The notes under the pieces were generated by a model. It worked only from the letters and a program-made list of their open reading frames with translations. It made no database searches and was not told the DNA's origin. 64,000 nucleotides of DNA from Eubacteriales bacterium (GTDB taxonomy: Bacteria; Bacillota; Clostridia; Oscillospirales; Butyricicoccaceae), in assembly GCA_030540435.1 (NCBI GenBank), contig JAUNWG010000004.1, positions 28,230-92,229 on the forward strand, read 5' to 3'. Positions 40,981 to 50,059 of the stretch are shown piece after piece. Position 1 is the first letter of the stretch, and each line of letters opens with the position of its first letter. Made by a program: the position numbers and the translations under genes.

Positions 40981-42207
40981 ATGTCTTGTAACAAGTTGAA
41001 TACAATTTTACTCGGCGGCAAAAAGGGCGCGGACGGAAAATATCCGGTTCACCGCGAGATCCTGTTTACGCCTGCCGGAAAACTGGTTGCAGATGCACTG
41101 CCGGAGCAGTGCACGCTGCTGTATGCTCGCCAGCAGAGTGAGCCGGAGCTGGACGGTATCCCGTCGGTTGTCTGTGCAGACGATGCAGATTTCACGCAGA
41201 TGGTCCGCACGGCCGCCAAAGGGCTGGAGGGCGATATCATGCTGCTCTCCACACCGATGCCGGACGTCACAGCGGAGGAATACCAGCTCGCGATCGACCA
41301 GTACCGCGGTGCCGCTACGGATGTGACAACGATGACATGCAACGTGATCACGGCGGACGACACATGGCACGCCGCGATTTTCCACGCAGGAGCGCTGCAT
41401 GATATTTTGGAGCAGCATCCGCTTTCGCTGACGCATGCGATCAAGATCGCCCATGATATCAGCGCAAAGGTCGGCACCTGCCGCACAGCCCCGCACACGG
41501 CGGTTTATACGGCCGGGGACGCATATAAGGTGCAGAAGGCGCTGCAGAGCCGCATCAACGGCGCATGGATGGACAAGGGCGTCAGCATATTTGACCCGGA
41601 GCACACCTATATCTCGCCGTACAGCGAGATCGGCAGCGGCACGACAGTCTTGCCGGGCTGTATGATCCATCCGGGCAGCCGGGTCGGCTGCGGCTGCACC
41701 ATCGGTCCGAACACCATTCTGGACCGCGCTTCCGTCGGCGACCGGACAAGCGTCAATTCCTCGCAGATCTATCAGAGCAGCATCGGCTCGGACGCAACGG
41801 TAGGCCCGTTTGCATACATCCGTCCGGGCAGTGAGGTTGGCAACGAGACACGAATCGGTGATTTTGTCGAGCTGAAAAATGCACATATTGGAAACGGCAC
41901 CAAGGTATCACATCTGACCTATATCGGGGATGCTGTGGTCGGTGAGCGCGTCAACTTTGGCTGCGGCACGGTAATCGTCAACTATGATGGTTATACCAAG
42001 AGCCAGACGGTGATCGGTGACGACTGCTTTATTGGCTGCAATACCAACCTCGTGGCGCCGGTGGAGCTGGGTGACCGCGTATTGACGGCAGCAGGCACGA
42101 CGGTGACACGGAATGTACCGGACGGCGCAATGGCCGTTGCACGTGTACGTCAGGAAAACAAAGAGGGCTGGAATGACCGCCGCCGGCGTATGCACGGAAA
42201 GAAGTAA
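40981..42207 (+). CDS. GlmU-like glucosamine-1-phosphate N-acetyltransferase with degenerate N-domain
   Basis: 408 aa, about 50 shorter than typical GlmU. The C-terminal left-handed beta-helix (from about residue 205) is intact: RINGAWMDKGVSIFDPEHTYI, RPGSEVGNETRIGDFVELKNA, SHLTYIGD with the catalytic His, NYDGYTK and GTTVTRNVPDGAMAVAR. The N-terminal uridyltransferase half is shortened. It lacks the LAAGxGTRM loop and the conserved Lys, beginning instead KLNTILLGGKKGADGKYP. Acetyltransferase activity is likely and UDP-GlcNAc pyrophosphorylase activity unlikely. Followed by prs, as GlmU is in Bacillus (gcaD-prs). Confidence 0.85.
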   Translation: MSCNKLNTILLGGKKGADGKYPVHREILFTPAGKLVADALPEQCTLLYARQQSEPELDGIPSVVCADDADFTQMVRTAAKGLEGDIMLLSTPMPDVTAEEYQLAIDQYRGAATDVTTMTCNVITADDTWHAAIFHAGALHDILEQHPLSLTHAIKIAHDISAKVGTCRTAPHTAVYTAGDAYKVQKALQSRINGAWMDKGVSIFDPEHTYISPYSEIGSGTTVLPGCMIHPGSRVGCGCTIGPNTILDRASVGDRTSVNSSQIYQSSIGSDATVGPFAYIRPGSEVGNETRIGDFVELKNAHIGNGTKVSHLTYIGDAVVGERVNFGCGTVIVNYDGYTKSQTVIGDDCFIGCNTNLVAPVELGDRVLTAAGTTVTRNVPDGAMAVARVRQENKEGWNDRRRRMHGKK

Positions 42208-42321
42208 AAATTTACAGCGAATTTTGTTGTTCATATAGATAGAGATGGGTTAATAGAGAATAATGTATGAGGAAACGCAAGGCGTTTCGGGGAATTAAAA
42301 AATGCAGGAGGACTATCAATT

Positions 42322-43281
42322 ATGATTTCTCACGGAAAGAACATTAAAATCCTCGCGGGCAATTCGCATCCCGCATTGGCAATGCAGATCGCATCTGCGC
42401 TTGGCCTGCCCCTTGGCAAATGCACCGTAGGACATTTCTCGGATGGAGAGGTTTCGGTTTCCATCGGCGAGACGGTGCGCGGTTCGGACGTATTCCTTGT
42501 CCAGTCTACTTGCGGTCCGGTAAACGACAATCTGATGGAGCTGCTCATCATGATCGATGCCTGCAAGCGCGCTTCCGCAGGCCGTATTACCGCTGTCATC
42601 CCATATTTCGGCTACGCACGCCAGGACAGAAAGTCCAAGGCGCGTGACCCGATCTCCGCAAAGCTGGTAGCAGACATCATTACCGCAGCAGGCGCTGACC
42701 GCGTGCTGACGATGGATCTCCATGCACATCAACTGCAGGGCTTCTTTAACATCCCGGTTGATAACCTGATGGGCGCCTCTGTCCTCATCCCGCATATTGC
42801 AGGCGCATTTGGCCGCAGCCGTGACGATGTGATGATCGTTTCCCCCGATCTCGGCTCTGTTACCCGCTGCCGCAAGTTCTGCGAAAAGCTGGATTACCGC
42901 CTTGCCATCATTGATAAGCGCCGTCCACGCGCCAATGTTTCCGAGGTCATGAACATCATCGGAGATGTAAAGGACAAGATCTGTATTTTGAGCGACGATC
43001 TGATCGACACCGCAGGTACGCTGTGTCATGCGGCAGAGGCGCTGATCGAGCACGGCGGCGCAAAGGAAGTTTATGCCTGTGCGACACACGGCGTGCTGTC
43101 CGGCCCGGCGATCGAGCGTCTGGAGAAAAGCCCGATCAAGAAGCTGACCCTGCTGGATACCATCCCGCTGTCGCCGGAGAAGCGCAGCGACAAGATCGAG
43201 CTGCTGCAGGTAGCACCGGTATTTACCGAGGCAATCGCACGCATTTACGAGGAATCTTCGGTTTCCCCGCTATTTGACTGA
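42322..43281 (+). CDS. prs: Ribose-phosphate pyrophosphokinase
   Basis: 319 aa PRPP synthase, converting ribose 5-phosphate and ATP to PRPP for nucleotides, His, Trp and NAD. Motifs are FSDGEVSVSIGETVRGSDVFLVQST, YFGYARQDRKSKARDPISAKLVAD, TMDLHAHQLQGFFNIPVDNL and SDDLIDTAGTLCHAAEAL (PRPP loop). ATG follows AGGAGG. Conserved glmU-prs linkage. Confidence 0.97.
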   Translation: MISHGKNIKILAGNSHPALAMQIASALGLPLGKCTVGHFSDGEVSVSIGETVRGSDVFLVQSTCGPVNDNLMELLIMIDACKRASAGRITAVIPYFGYARQDRKSKARDPISAKLVADIITAAGADRVLTMDLHAHQLQGFFNIPVDNLMGASVLIPHIAGAFGRSRDDVMIVSPDLGSVTRCRKFCEKLDYRLAIIDKRRPRANVSEVMNIIGDVKDKICILSDDLIDTAGTLCHAAEALIEHGGAKEVYACATHGVLSGPAIERLEKSPIKKLTLLDTIPLSPEKRSDKIELLQVAPVFTEAIARIYEESSVSPLFD

Positions 43282-43337
43282 GCACGATACATATGGGCGG
43301 CCCTGTGCCGCCCTTTTTTCCACAAAGAGGGGATCAT

Positions 43338-44129
43338 ATGAAAATTTTAGCCATTGGTGATGTGGTATCCCAGCCGGGATTGCAGACGGTATCGCATTTG
43401 CTGCGCCGGGTGAAAAAGCAGGTACAGGCGGATTTTACCATTGTGAACGGGGAGAACGCCAGCGGCGTGGGCATCACGCCAAAGCAGGCGGACAGCATTT
43501 TTGCCGCAGGTGCGGATGTCATCACGCTGGGCAACCATTCCTTCCGAAAGCAGAATATCGTGCCGTATCTGGAGGATAACCGGTATGTGATCCGACCGGC
43601 AAACCTCGCGCCGCAGTCGCCGGGGGAAGGCTTTGGCATTTATGAGACGAGTGCAGGCTGGCGCGTACTGCTGTTCGAGCTGATCGGACGGTGCGACATG
43701 CAGTATGGGCCGGATAACCCGTTTTTGCGTGCAGACCGCATCCTGCGGGAGCAGGAAGGAAAGTACGATGTGGCGCTGTGTGAGATACATGCGTCAGCGA
43801 CATCCGAAAAGCTGGCGATGGGCTTCTACCTTGACGGGCGTGTCGCCGCAGTGTATGGCACGCATACCCATGTGCCGACCGCGGATGCACGTGTCAATCC
43901 CAAAGGGACAGGCTATATCACAGACCTTGGCATGACCGGCCCGAAATGGTCGGTGCTGGGGATACGCATGGAGCAGTCCATCGCGATGTTTCGCGGCGAC
44001 CTGACCAGCCGGTTTGAACCCGCGGGCGGCATCTGCGTGATGCAGGGCGCGGTGTTTGATATTGACGAGAGCACCGGCAAATGCCGCAGCGTCGCGCGCG
44101 TGGAAGAGGAATATCTGCCGGAAAAGTGA
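43338..44129 (+). CDS. YmdB-family metallophosphoesterase
   Basis: 263 aa phosphoesterase of the YmdB (TIGR00282) type, a 2',3'-cAMP phosphodiesterase in B. subtilis that affects biofilm and RNA metabolism. Motifs are AIGDVVSQPG, IVNGENASGVGIT, LGNHSFRK, CEIHASATSEK, YGTHTHVPTAD and YITDLGMTGP. GGGGATCAT precedes ATG 43338. It is 56 nt after prs and probably co-transcribed. Confidence 0.92.
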   Translation: MKILAIGDVVSQPGLQTVSHLLRRVKKQVQADFTIVNGENASGVGITPKQADSIFAAGADVITLGNHSFRKQNIVPYLEDNRYVIRPANLAPQSPGEGFGIYETSAGWRVLLFELIGRCDMQYGPDNPFLRADRILREQEGKYDVALCEIHASATSEKLAMGFYLDGRVAAVYGTHTHVPTADARVNPKGTGYITDLGMTGPKWSVLGIRMEQSIAMFRGDLTSRFEPAGGICVMQGAVFDIDESTGKCRSVARVEEEYLPEK

Positions 44130-44142
44130 AAATTGCATGAAA

Positions 44143-44175
44143 AAAGGGCTTGTATCGCGCAGATACAGGCCCTTT
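44143..44175. terminator. Bidirectional terminator after the ymdB-like gene
   Basis: AAAGGGCTTGTATC and GATACAGGCCCTTT form a long stem with one mismatch. The minus-strand exit is a six-T run, so it also ends the convergent zinc-ribbon gene. Confidence 0.82.
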
Positions 44176-44185
44176 GTGTGTTCAG

Positions 44186-45085
44186 TTATGCAGACTGCGA
44201 AGTTTGCCCCGCAATAACGGAGTCCGGCAGCGCAGTGGCGTCGGAGAGATAGGTGAAGGTATGGTATTCGCCGGCATCGTAATCGTAATAATCAAACGAG
44301 GTGACGTCAGCGGCATCCACATCATTTGGCATGTATAGACAGATGCTGAGAGAATCAGAATCGTCTGTTTCATCATTCCATGTCGACGCCCACAGGGTAT
44401 ATTGGGTATATTCATCGATCGGATACTCCTCCAGCTCGTCATCGGAGCAATAATCGCTGGCGTTGTCCTCGGTGAGTGCCAGACGCTGGAACAGCGGATA
44501 GTCATCAACAGCGGATTTCGTGCCGTCTGACCAAGAGATGGTACCTGAATCATCCACTACCATCGTGAGGGAGTAATCCTCATTTACCCATGTGCCGGAA
44601 GAGAAGGCTTCATATGGGTCGCAGGATTCATAGATATCGTCGGAATCATCATAGTCATCCGACAGGAAGGTATCATCCAGCCAGTCCGTGGCGGAATGTG
44701 CCACGTCGTTGTAGGACATGATGCCAAAAATACAGGAGGCGGCGATGAAGATGATAAACAGGATCACGACGACGAGACAGCCGGATGCCTTGTTTTTCTG
44801 CTGGCGGGGGCTTGCTGCAAGCGGATTGTCGTGCGAATGCGCACCAGCGGCCGCACGCTGCCATGCCGCTTCGGTGGAAGCGGGTTTTTTGTGGTTATAG
44901 GTCTGCTTGCGCTCTGTGGACGTAGCAGGCTTTGCTTTTTTTGGTGAAGGCCGGTATTCCTGTTCGACATCGGCGCTGTTGAATTTGGATTTCTTTTTGG
45001 GGGCGAGCAGGCCGGGACGCTTGCCGCAGAGCGGGCACTCGCGTTCGCCGTCCATATAATGGATACCACAGTGTGGGCATTTCAT
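44186..45085 (-). CDS. Zinc-ribbon membrane protein of unknown function
   Basis: 299 aa. An N-terminal zinc ribbon MKCPHCGIHYMDGERECPLCG (residues 1-21) is followed by a basic, low-complexity linker to about residue 100. One membrane helix (SGCLVVVILFIIFIAASCIFGIM, about 101-123) leads to a very acidic C-terminal domain rich in Asp, Tyr and Thr (SDDYDDSDDIYESCDPYEAF; TWVNEDYSLTMVVDDSG). The layout implies a cytoplasmic ribbon and an external beta-rich domain. No known function. Confidence 0.75.
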   Translation of the reverse strand: MKCPHCGIHYMDGERECPLCGKRPGLLAPKKKSKFNSADVEQEYRPSPKKAKPATSTERKQTYNHKKPASTEAAWQRAAAGAHSHDNPLAASPRQQKNKASGCLVVVILFIIFIAASCIFGIMSYNDVAHSATDWLDDTFLSDDYDDSDDIYESCDPYEAFSSGTWVNEDYSLTMVVDDSGTISWSDGTKSAVDDYPLFQRLALTEDNASDYCSDDELEEYPIDEYTQYTLWASTWNDETDDSDSLSICLYMPNDVDAADVTSFDYYDYDAGEYHTFTYLSDATALPDSVIAGQTSQSA

Positions 45086-45180
45086 ACAGGATCCCTCCCT
45101 TATGGTTTTGTATGATACTATCTTACCATATGCGGAGGGAGATTGTACAGAGAATTGTAGAATACGGGCGGATTTTGCGG

Positions 45181-45915
45181 TCAGGTATGGACGTCACGAC
45201 GGGTCAGGAAGATGTGCGCCAGTACAAAAAATACGACGGAGAACACCGCGCACGCTGCTAAAAACGGCAATAATTGATTGGAAAGGACATTTTCTGACCG
45301 GTTTGAGTTCATGCCAAGCAGCATCAGGGAATAGGGGAACAACAACCCATGTCCTTTTGCATTGAACAGCATACCGATCACGCCGCCCAACAGCCCGACC
45401 AGGATCGGCGCGGCAAAGCTGCGGAGCGCCATTGCCAGCAGAAGCTCAAGGACGATGATCGCTGTACCGCCCAACACGCCGCGCAGCAGCCAGAGGATTA
45501 TGTCGGCGGGCGGGAAGCCGGGAAGACCTGCCCAGAAATGGCCGCACAGCACGAACAGCACCAATACCCACAGCTGGGTCAGCAGAACCATTTTGATAAT
45601 GACAATAAACTTGGCGAAAAACAGGTAAAACGGACGCACCGGGGCGGACATGATCGTATTCCAGTTGTGCCCGAGGTGCTCCAGCCGCCAGAGATAGGCG
45701 GCATACAGGCCAACCAGCGGCGCGAAGAAAAACGAGGCGTAAAACAGCGTATTTTGCGTCCACAGGTCATACCAGCCGTTTTTCAAGATGCCAAGATTTT
45801 GCAGGTAGTTATAGGTTCCCATGATGGCGGGAAACAGTGGGATGATGAAAAATGCCAGCCAGATTACCGAGCCGTTCAGCTTGCGGTTTTCTGCGATCAT
45901 ACAACGGGTGAGCAT
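45181..45915 (-). CDS. ABC-2 transporter permease, lantibiotic-immunity type (second permease)
   Basis: 244 aa with six predicted helices, starting MLTRCMIAENRKLNGSVIWLAFFIIPLFPAIMG. Size and layout match the MutG/EpiG-like permeases that, with a paired EpiE-like permease and one ATPase, expel lantibiotics or other cell-wall-active peptides. It lies 3 nt after the partner permease gene on the same strand. Substrate not determinable. Confidence 0.78.
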   Translation of the reverse strand: MLTRCMIAENRKLNGSVIWLAFFIIPLFPAIMGTYNYLQNLGILKNGWYDLWTQNTLFYASFFFAPLVGLYAAYLWRLEHLGHNWNTIMSAPVRPFYLFFAKFIVIIKMVLLTQLWVLVLFVLCGHFWAGLPGFPPADIILWLLRGVLGGTAIIVLELLLAMALRSFAAPILVGLLGGVIGMLFNAKGHGLLFPYSLMLLGMNSNRSENVLSNQLLPFLAACAVFSVVFFVLAHIFLTRRDVHT

Positions 45916-45918
45916 GGG

Positions 45919-46659
45919 TCAGACCTCCTTTTTCTGCATCAGACTGTAGCCTGCAATCAGCAGCAGGAAAATGAAAATACCGGAAACCAGCAGCAAGGGG
46001 ACGGGAAAGTCCTGCGGGATATACCAGGTTTCTCTGGTCGCCTGATCCCAGCCCATTTGCATCGCGGAGAGTGGAATAAAATAGCCCCACGGGATAAAAT
46101 AGGAAAACGAGCGCGGCATGAAGCCGCTGAACAGCCCGACCAGGCTGCCAGCAAGCCCGACAGCAACGGCGGGTACTTGGGACGGGAAATACAGGCACAG
46201 TGCATAGGAGAAGAAAAACAGCATCAGGCCGACGACAAAGGTGCACAGGAACAGCCAGAATAACCGCGAAAACGCCAGCGGCTCGGTATATGCTTGAAGC
46301 GCGCCAAAGGCGACAATTGCTGCGCATTCCAGCAGGCAGACGGCGGCGACCTCAATGATGCCGAGGACCGCCTTGGCAATATACAGACTGGTGCGGCTTT
46401 GCAGCGTGAACAGCAGCCGGCAGGAGTTGCCCTTGGTTTCCACATCCCAGATGCGGCTGGCAAGTACTGCCATACCAGTGGACATGACCAGCGCGTTCAT
46501 GATGGGCATGGCGTAAAACAGGGCAGAGTAACCGGCATTGGGGTCGTTGCGGTTGTTGCCCATAGACATAACGATAACAGCTGCCGCGATCAGGACGATG
46601 ACCGGCAGGTCATGCCTGCGGTGGGCTTTTCGCAGCTCCGCACGGAAGGACGAACGCAT
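45919..46659 (-). CDS. ABC-2 transporter permease, lantibiotic-immunity type (first permease)
   Basis: 246 aa six-helix membrane protein. NALVMSTGMAVLASRIWDVETKGNSCRLLFTLQSRTSLYIAKAVLG is the cytoplasmic segment typical of MutE/EpiE/BcrB-like permeases. Abuts the ATPase gene (1 nt), with the second permease following: an ATPase-permease-permease unit like LanFEG. Confidence 0.78.
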   Translation of the reverse strand: MRSSFRAELRKAHRRHDLPVIVLIAAAVIVMSMGNNRNDPNAGYSALFYAMPIMNALVMSTGMAVLASRIWDVETKGNSCRLLFTLQSRTSLYIAKAVLGIIEVAAVCLLECAAIVAFGALQAYTEPLAFSRLFWLFLCTFVVGLMLFFFSYALCLYFPSQVPAVAVGLAGSLVGLFSGFMPRSFSYFIPWGYFIPLSAMQMGWDQATRETWYIPQDFPVPLLLVSGIFIFLLLIAGYSLMQKKEV

Positions 46660-47574
46660 TTAGCTCGCCTCCTTCTGATTGGTCAGGCTGAGGAAGATGT
46701 CTTCAAGGGATTTGGTCTGCTGGGTCAGGCCGACAATACCGGCATCGTGTGTGGCAAGCTCCTGCACCAGCGCGGCGAGCGTGTCCTCCCGCATGGGCGG
46801 GATATGCAGCTCATTGCCATCGGCGCGAACGGTGACGCCCTGTGTGAGCAGCGTTTCACATGCCTTGTTTGGCTGTAGGACGCGCAGGACGTAATCCCCG
46901 CGGCTGTGCCGCTGCAAGGCGGACAATTCGCCCTGAAACAGCAGCTTCCCGTCGTTGATGATGCCCACATGGTCGATGATCTGCTCCAGCTCACTGAGCA
47001 GATGGCTGGAGATGAAAACAGTCGCGCCGCACAGCTGCGGCATTTCGCGGATGAGGCTGCGCATTTCCTGAATGCCTGCCGGGTCAAGACCGTTGGTCGG
47101 CTCATCCAGAATGAGCAGCTTCGGGCTGCCGAGCAGCGCCTGCGCAATGCCGAGGCGCTGGCGCATACCGAGGGAAAACTGGCTGACTTTCTGTTTGCGG
47201 GCGTGCTCCAGGCGGACGATATCCAGCACGCGGTCAATATCGGAATACGGAACATCCTTGAGATCGCAGATGATCTGTAAATTTTCCTGCGCGGTCAGAT
47301 GCCCGTAGCAGGAGGGGGATTCGATAAACGAGCCGGTTTGACGCAGCAGGGACAGCCGGTTTTCCTGCGTCAGGTCTTTGTCCAGCAGGCGGACAGAACC
47401 GGCGGACGGGTGGAGCAGGCCGAGCAGCAGCTTCATGGTGGTGGATTTTCCCGCGCCGTTCGGGCCGATAAAGCCGTAGATGCTGCCCTCCGGGACGGAG
47501 AGATTGATCTTATTGACGACGGTGTGGGAACCGTAGATTTTGGTGAGCATATTGGTTTCGATGATAGAGGTCAT
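46660..47574 (-). CDS. ABC transporter ATPase, BcrA/LanF type
   Basis: 304 aa ATPase. Walker A is GPNGAGKSTTMK, the Q-loop region is LLRQTGSFIESPSCYGHLTAQENL, and the signature is FSLGMRQRLGIAQALL. Walker B is LLILDEPTNGLDP and the switch is FISSHLLSELEQ. The C-terminal extension of about 80 residues is common in bacitracin/lantibiotic self-protection ATPases. No two-component system lies next to it, unlike many Bce or Lan systems. Confidence 0.9.
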   Translation of the reverse strand: MTSIIETNMLTKIYGSHTVVNKINLSVPEGSIYGFIGPNGAGKSTTMKLLLGLLHPSAGSVRLLDKDLTQENRLSLLRQTGSFIESPSCYGHLTAQENLQIICDLKDVPYSDIDRVLDIVRLEHARKQKVSQFSLGMRQRLGIAQALLGSPKLLILDEPTNGLDPAGIQEMRSLIREMPQLCGATVFISSHLLSELEQIIDHVGIINDGKLLFQGELSALQRHSRGDYVLRVLQPNKACETLLTQGVTVRADGNELHIPPMREDTLAALVQELATHDAGIVGLTQQTKSLEDIFLSLTNQKEAS

Positions 47575-47673
47575 AAAAGCACTTCTTTCTTGATGGTATT
47601 GTTCTTTTTTAAAACATCCAATGATATATCATCGGCACGCCCACGGGAGGCGTGCCGGAGGGAGGTGTATCGT

Positions 47674-48501
47674 TTATTGTAGGTTCAAACGCTTGCTCAG
47701 GATATAATTGGTGATCACAAAGTTGATGACCAGTTTGATGATGCTGTAGACGATCATCACTGCGCAGAATACATACATCTGTGTCATGTTACTGAATGTT
47801 GCCAGATCCCAGTTGGCCGGGAAAAGATCGGACAGTGATGCACTGAGCATCACAATGATCTCCCACACGATGCCGAAGCCGAGGTACGCCAGAAACGCAA
47901 AGCCCAGCCGGTGTTTGGTTGCCAGCGAGCCGATGGACAGGCAGGCATAGATGTGCATGCAGAAATTTGCCGTCCAGATGATGCCGATGATGATATAAAG
48001 GATCGGCAAGGTGATGGTATGGAAGCTGTAGTTGTGCCAAATACTGCGGATGGCAAAGGAAAGCTCCTGCCAGAAGTTTGTGAAGTCAGCATCCAAAATC
48101 AGGTGACCGTGAGAGATCAGACCGGGTGTGACCAGAAGAATCAGCGAAACACAGCACAGGACCGCCGTGATGAACATCCACAGGGTGGATGCGATGCACT
48201 TCGCCCAGATGAGCTGGGAAGGGCGCGCCGGGAGCGTGAACATCAGATAGCCCTCGTCACCGAGCAGGTTTTTGTAAAAACGGTTGATCATATAGGCGAA
48301 GGTGAGCACGCAGACGGCAAACATCGCGAAAATATATATCGTCAGAATGACGCCGAATGGCATGGTGATCCGGTCTAGAATACTGTCCGGCAGGGCGATG
48401 AAAATGCCGTTGAGAATGGATAACGCGAGCAGCACACCGTATGCCGGCAGAAAGATGCGGCGGGTGGCCTTAAATTCGTAGGAAATCAGCTTGCTTAGCA
48501 T
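47674..48501 (-). CDS. ABC-2-like membrane permease of the GntR-controlled system
   Basis: 275 aa six-helix membrane protein beginning MLSKLISYEFKATRRIFLPAYGVLLALS. It has the cytoplasmic segment NRFYKNLLGDEGYLMFTLPARPSQLIWAKCI, typical of clostridial ABC-2 permeases. The start overlaps the ATPase stop by 7 nt. It works with the ATPase at 48495 in a YtrABCD-like system. Confidence 0.8.
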   Translation of the reverse strand: MLSKLISYEFKATRRIFLPAYGVLLALSILNGIFIALPDSILDRITMPFGVILTIYIFAMFAVCVLTFAYMINRFYKNLLGDEGYLMFTLPARPSQLIWAKCIASTLWMFITAVLCCVSLILLVTPGLISHGHLILDADFTNFWQELSFAIRSIWHNYSFHTITLPILYIIIGIIWTANFCMHIYACLSIGSLATKHRLGFAFLAYLGFGIVWEIIVMLSASLSDLFPANWDLATFSNMTQMYVFCAVMIVYSIIKLVINFVITNYILSKRLNLQ

Positions 48502-49193
48502 GCGAACACCTCCCTGAAGAGCGCATCGACAGATTTGCCGTATTCCGAGCGGATGTCGTCCACCGTCTTATGCAGCGTGATCTGTCCGTTGTTGAGGAAC
48601 AGGACGTCGTCGAGCACCTTTTCGATATCGGAGATCAGATGGGTGGAAATGACGACCGTGCTGTTTTCACTGTAATTGGTTAAAATGGTATTCAGGATAT
48701 AGTCGCGGGCTGCGGGGTCAACGCCGCCGATCGGCTCATCCAGCAGGTACAGGTCTGCCTCGCGGCTCATGACGACGACCAGCTGAATCTTTTCCTTTGT
48801 GCCCTTGGACATCGTTTTGAGGGAATCCTTTGCGCTGATGCCCAGACGGGTGAGCATTTCCGCCGCCTTATCGATGTTGAAATCCTCGTAAAAATCCGCA
48901 AAGAATTTCAGCAGGTCATCTGCGGTCATCCAGTCGCTCAGATAGGTGCGCTCCGGCAGATAAGACACGATTGCGTGAGTCTCGACACCCGGCAGGTTTC
49001 CCGCGATGCGGATCTCGCCTGCGGTGGGCGTGAGCAGGCCGTTTGCCAGTTTGATGAGCGTTGATTTGCCGCTGCCGTTTGGTCCCAGCAGACCGACAAT
49101 GCAGCCGCGTTCCAACGAGAACGTGACATTTTCCAACGCAGTCTTTTTTCCATATTGCTTGCACAGACCTGTGCACTGTAAGATAGGCTCCAT
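48495..49193 (-). CDS. ABC transporter ATPase (YtrB-like)
   Basis: 232 aa ATPase with Walker A GPNGSGKSTLIKLANGLL, signature-region TMSKGTKEKIQLVVVMSR (SKGTKEK, the degenerate form usual in this family) and Walker B LYLLDEPIGGVDP. The switch is VVISTHLISDIEKVLDDV. Directly follows the GntR gene (stop and start adjacent). YtrB-like systems respond to cell-wall-active antibiotics. Confidence 0.9.
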   Translation of the reverse strand: MEPILQCTGLCKQYGKKTALENVTFSLERGCIVGLLGPNGSGKSTLIKLANGLLTPTAGEIRIAGNLPGVETHAIVSYLPERTYLSDWMTADDLLKFFADFYEDFNIDKAAEMLTRLGISAKDSLKTMSKGTKEKIQLVVVMSREADLYLLDEPIGGVDPAARDYILNTILTNYSENSTVVISTHLISDIEKVLDDVLFLNNGQITLHKTVDDIRSEYGKSVDALFREVFAC

Positions 49194-49562
49194 TTATGCT
49201 TCCTCCTTTGCTGCCTGGCGGATCAGTTCGATTGTTTCTTCGGTCGTAAAGCCCATGTCCTTCATAGAAGACAGGAAAACCTGAATCTGTTCCATGGCGA
49301 ACTCCTTTCGTTTTTCCATAATCCTTTCTGTGTTGTCGGTCACGAACCGTCCGGCGGTGCGCTGCGAATACAGCAGACCGGTGCGTTCTAATTCAGATAA
49401 TGCCCGCTGCATGGTGTTTGGATTCACACCTGCGTCTGATGCGAGATCACGCACGGATGGCAGGCGGCTTCCAGCGGGCAGTGCACCGGACGCGATGGAG
49501 AGGGTGAGGGTCTCCATCAGCTGTAGATAGATCGGACGGTTATCAGAGAGATTCCACTGCAT
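49194..49562 (-). CDS. GntR-family repressor, YtrA type
   Basis: 122 aa short GntR regulator. The winged helix is RPIYLQLMETLTLSIASGALPAGSRLPSVRDLASDAGVNPNTMQRALSELERTGLLYSQRTAGRFVT (about residues 9-74). A C-terminal helical tail of about 45 residues forms the dimer interface typical of YtrA. First gene of an operon with an ATPase and permease. It probably represses its own operon through the inverted repeat at 49597. Confidence 0.92.
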   Translation of the reverse strand: MQWNLSDNRPIYLQLMETLTLSIASGALPAGSRLPSVRDLASDAGVNPNTMQRALSELERTGLLYSQRTAGRFVTDNTERIMEKRKEFAMEQIQVFLSSMKDMGFTTEETIELIRQAAKEEA

Positions 49563-49596
49563 GATTGTCCTCCTTTCACGGGAGTGGTATCGAGTG

Positions 49597-49647
49597 ATTG
49601 TATTAAGTGATTGATACAATAATACAATAGTACACGCAAAATTGCAA
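49597..49647 (-). promoter_or_regulatory. Promoter and operator of the GntR-ABC operon
   Basis: Minus strand TTGCAA (49647-49642), 17 bp, TATTAT (49624-49619). Overlapping the -10 and start region, ATTGTAT (49597-49603) and ATACAAT (49614-49620) are a perfect inverted repeat with a 10-bp spacer, a good GntR operator. Confidence 0.7.
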
Positions 49648-49804
49648 GAGGGATTTTTCAATTTTTTAAAAAATTTCTTAAGGCGTGTTCAAAGAACCGA
49701 GGTTTTCCACAGGCTGGAAACAAATGCACCTGTACAACGGTGCAAAAACGCCTATTATATGCATCGTGAGTTGTCTTAATACATTTACAAAAGGAGGGAT
49801 GCCA

Positions 49805-50059
49805 TTGGCGCAGACCAAAGCAAAACGCCGGAAGAAAACACACGGTGATATGGTGCGCGACATTCTGTGTGACCACTCACCGGAGGCCGCGCAATGCCTG
49901 TGTGACATGCTGGAGGATGATTCGCTCTCCGGCACCGCACGCGCGGGCGTTGCAAAGGAGATTTTAGAGCGTGCGGTTGGAAAGGGACAGCTGGCGGAGC
50001 CGTCCGACGGGACGGACGCGGACAAGCAGTTTGAGCTGGTGCTCAAGGTGGTGGAATAG
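49805..50059 (+). CDS. Probable terminase small subunit
   Basis: 84 aa (TTG start) basic-then-acidic small protein placed immediately before the large terminase. KAKRRKKTHGDMVRDILCD is followed by a helical SGTARAGVAKEILERAVGKG, which fits small-terminase oligomerisation segments. The TTG at 49805 has GGAGG 7 nt upstream; an ATG at 49799 directly abuts that site and is unlikely. The identification rests mainly on position. Confidence 0.6.
   Translation: MAQTKAKRRKKTHGDMVRDILCDHSPEAAQCLCDMLEDDSLSGTARAGVAKEILERAVGKGQLAEPSDGTDADKQFELVLKVVE

Noticed and set aside
44143..44175. Considered as a riboswitch or small RNA
   Set aside because: It is a simple bidirectional terminator between convergent genes.
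49662..49798. Phage att site or origin-like sequence before the terminase genes (TTTTCCACA, hairpins)
   Set aside because: A single imperfect DnaA-like 9-mer and short hairpins, with no repeat of this sequence found at the right end of the cassette.
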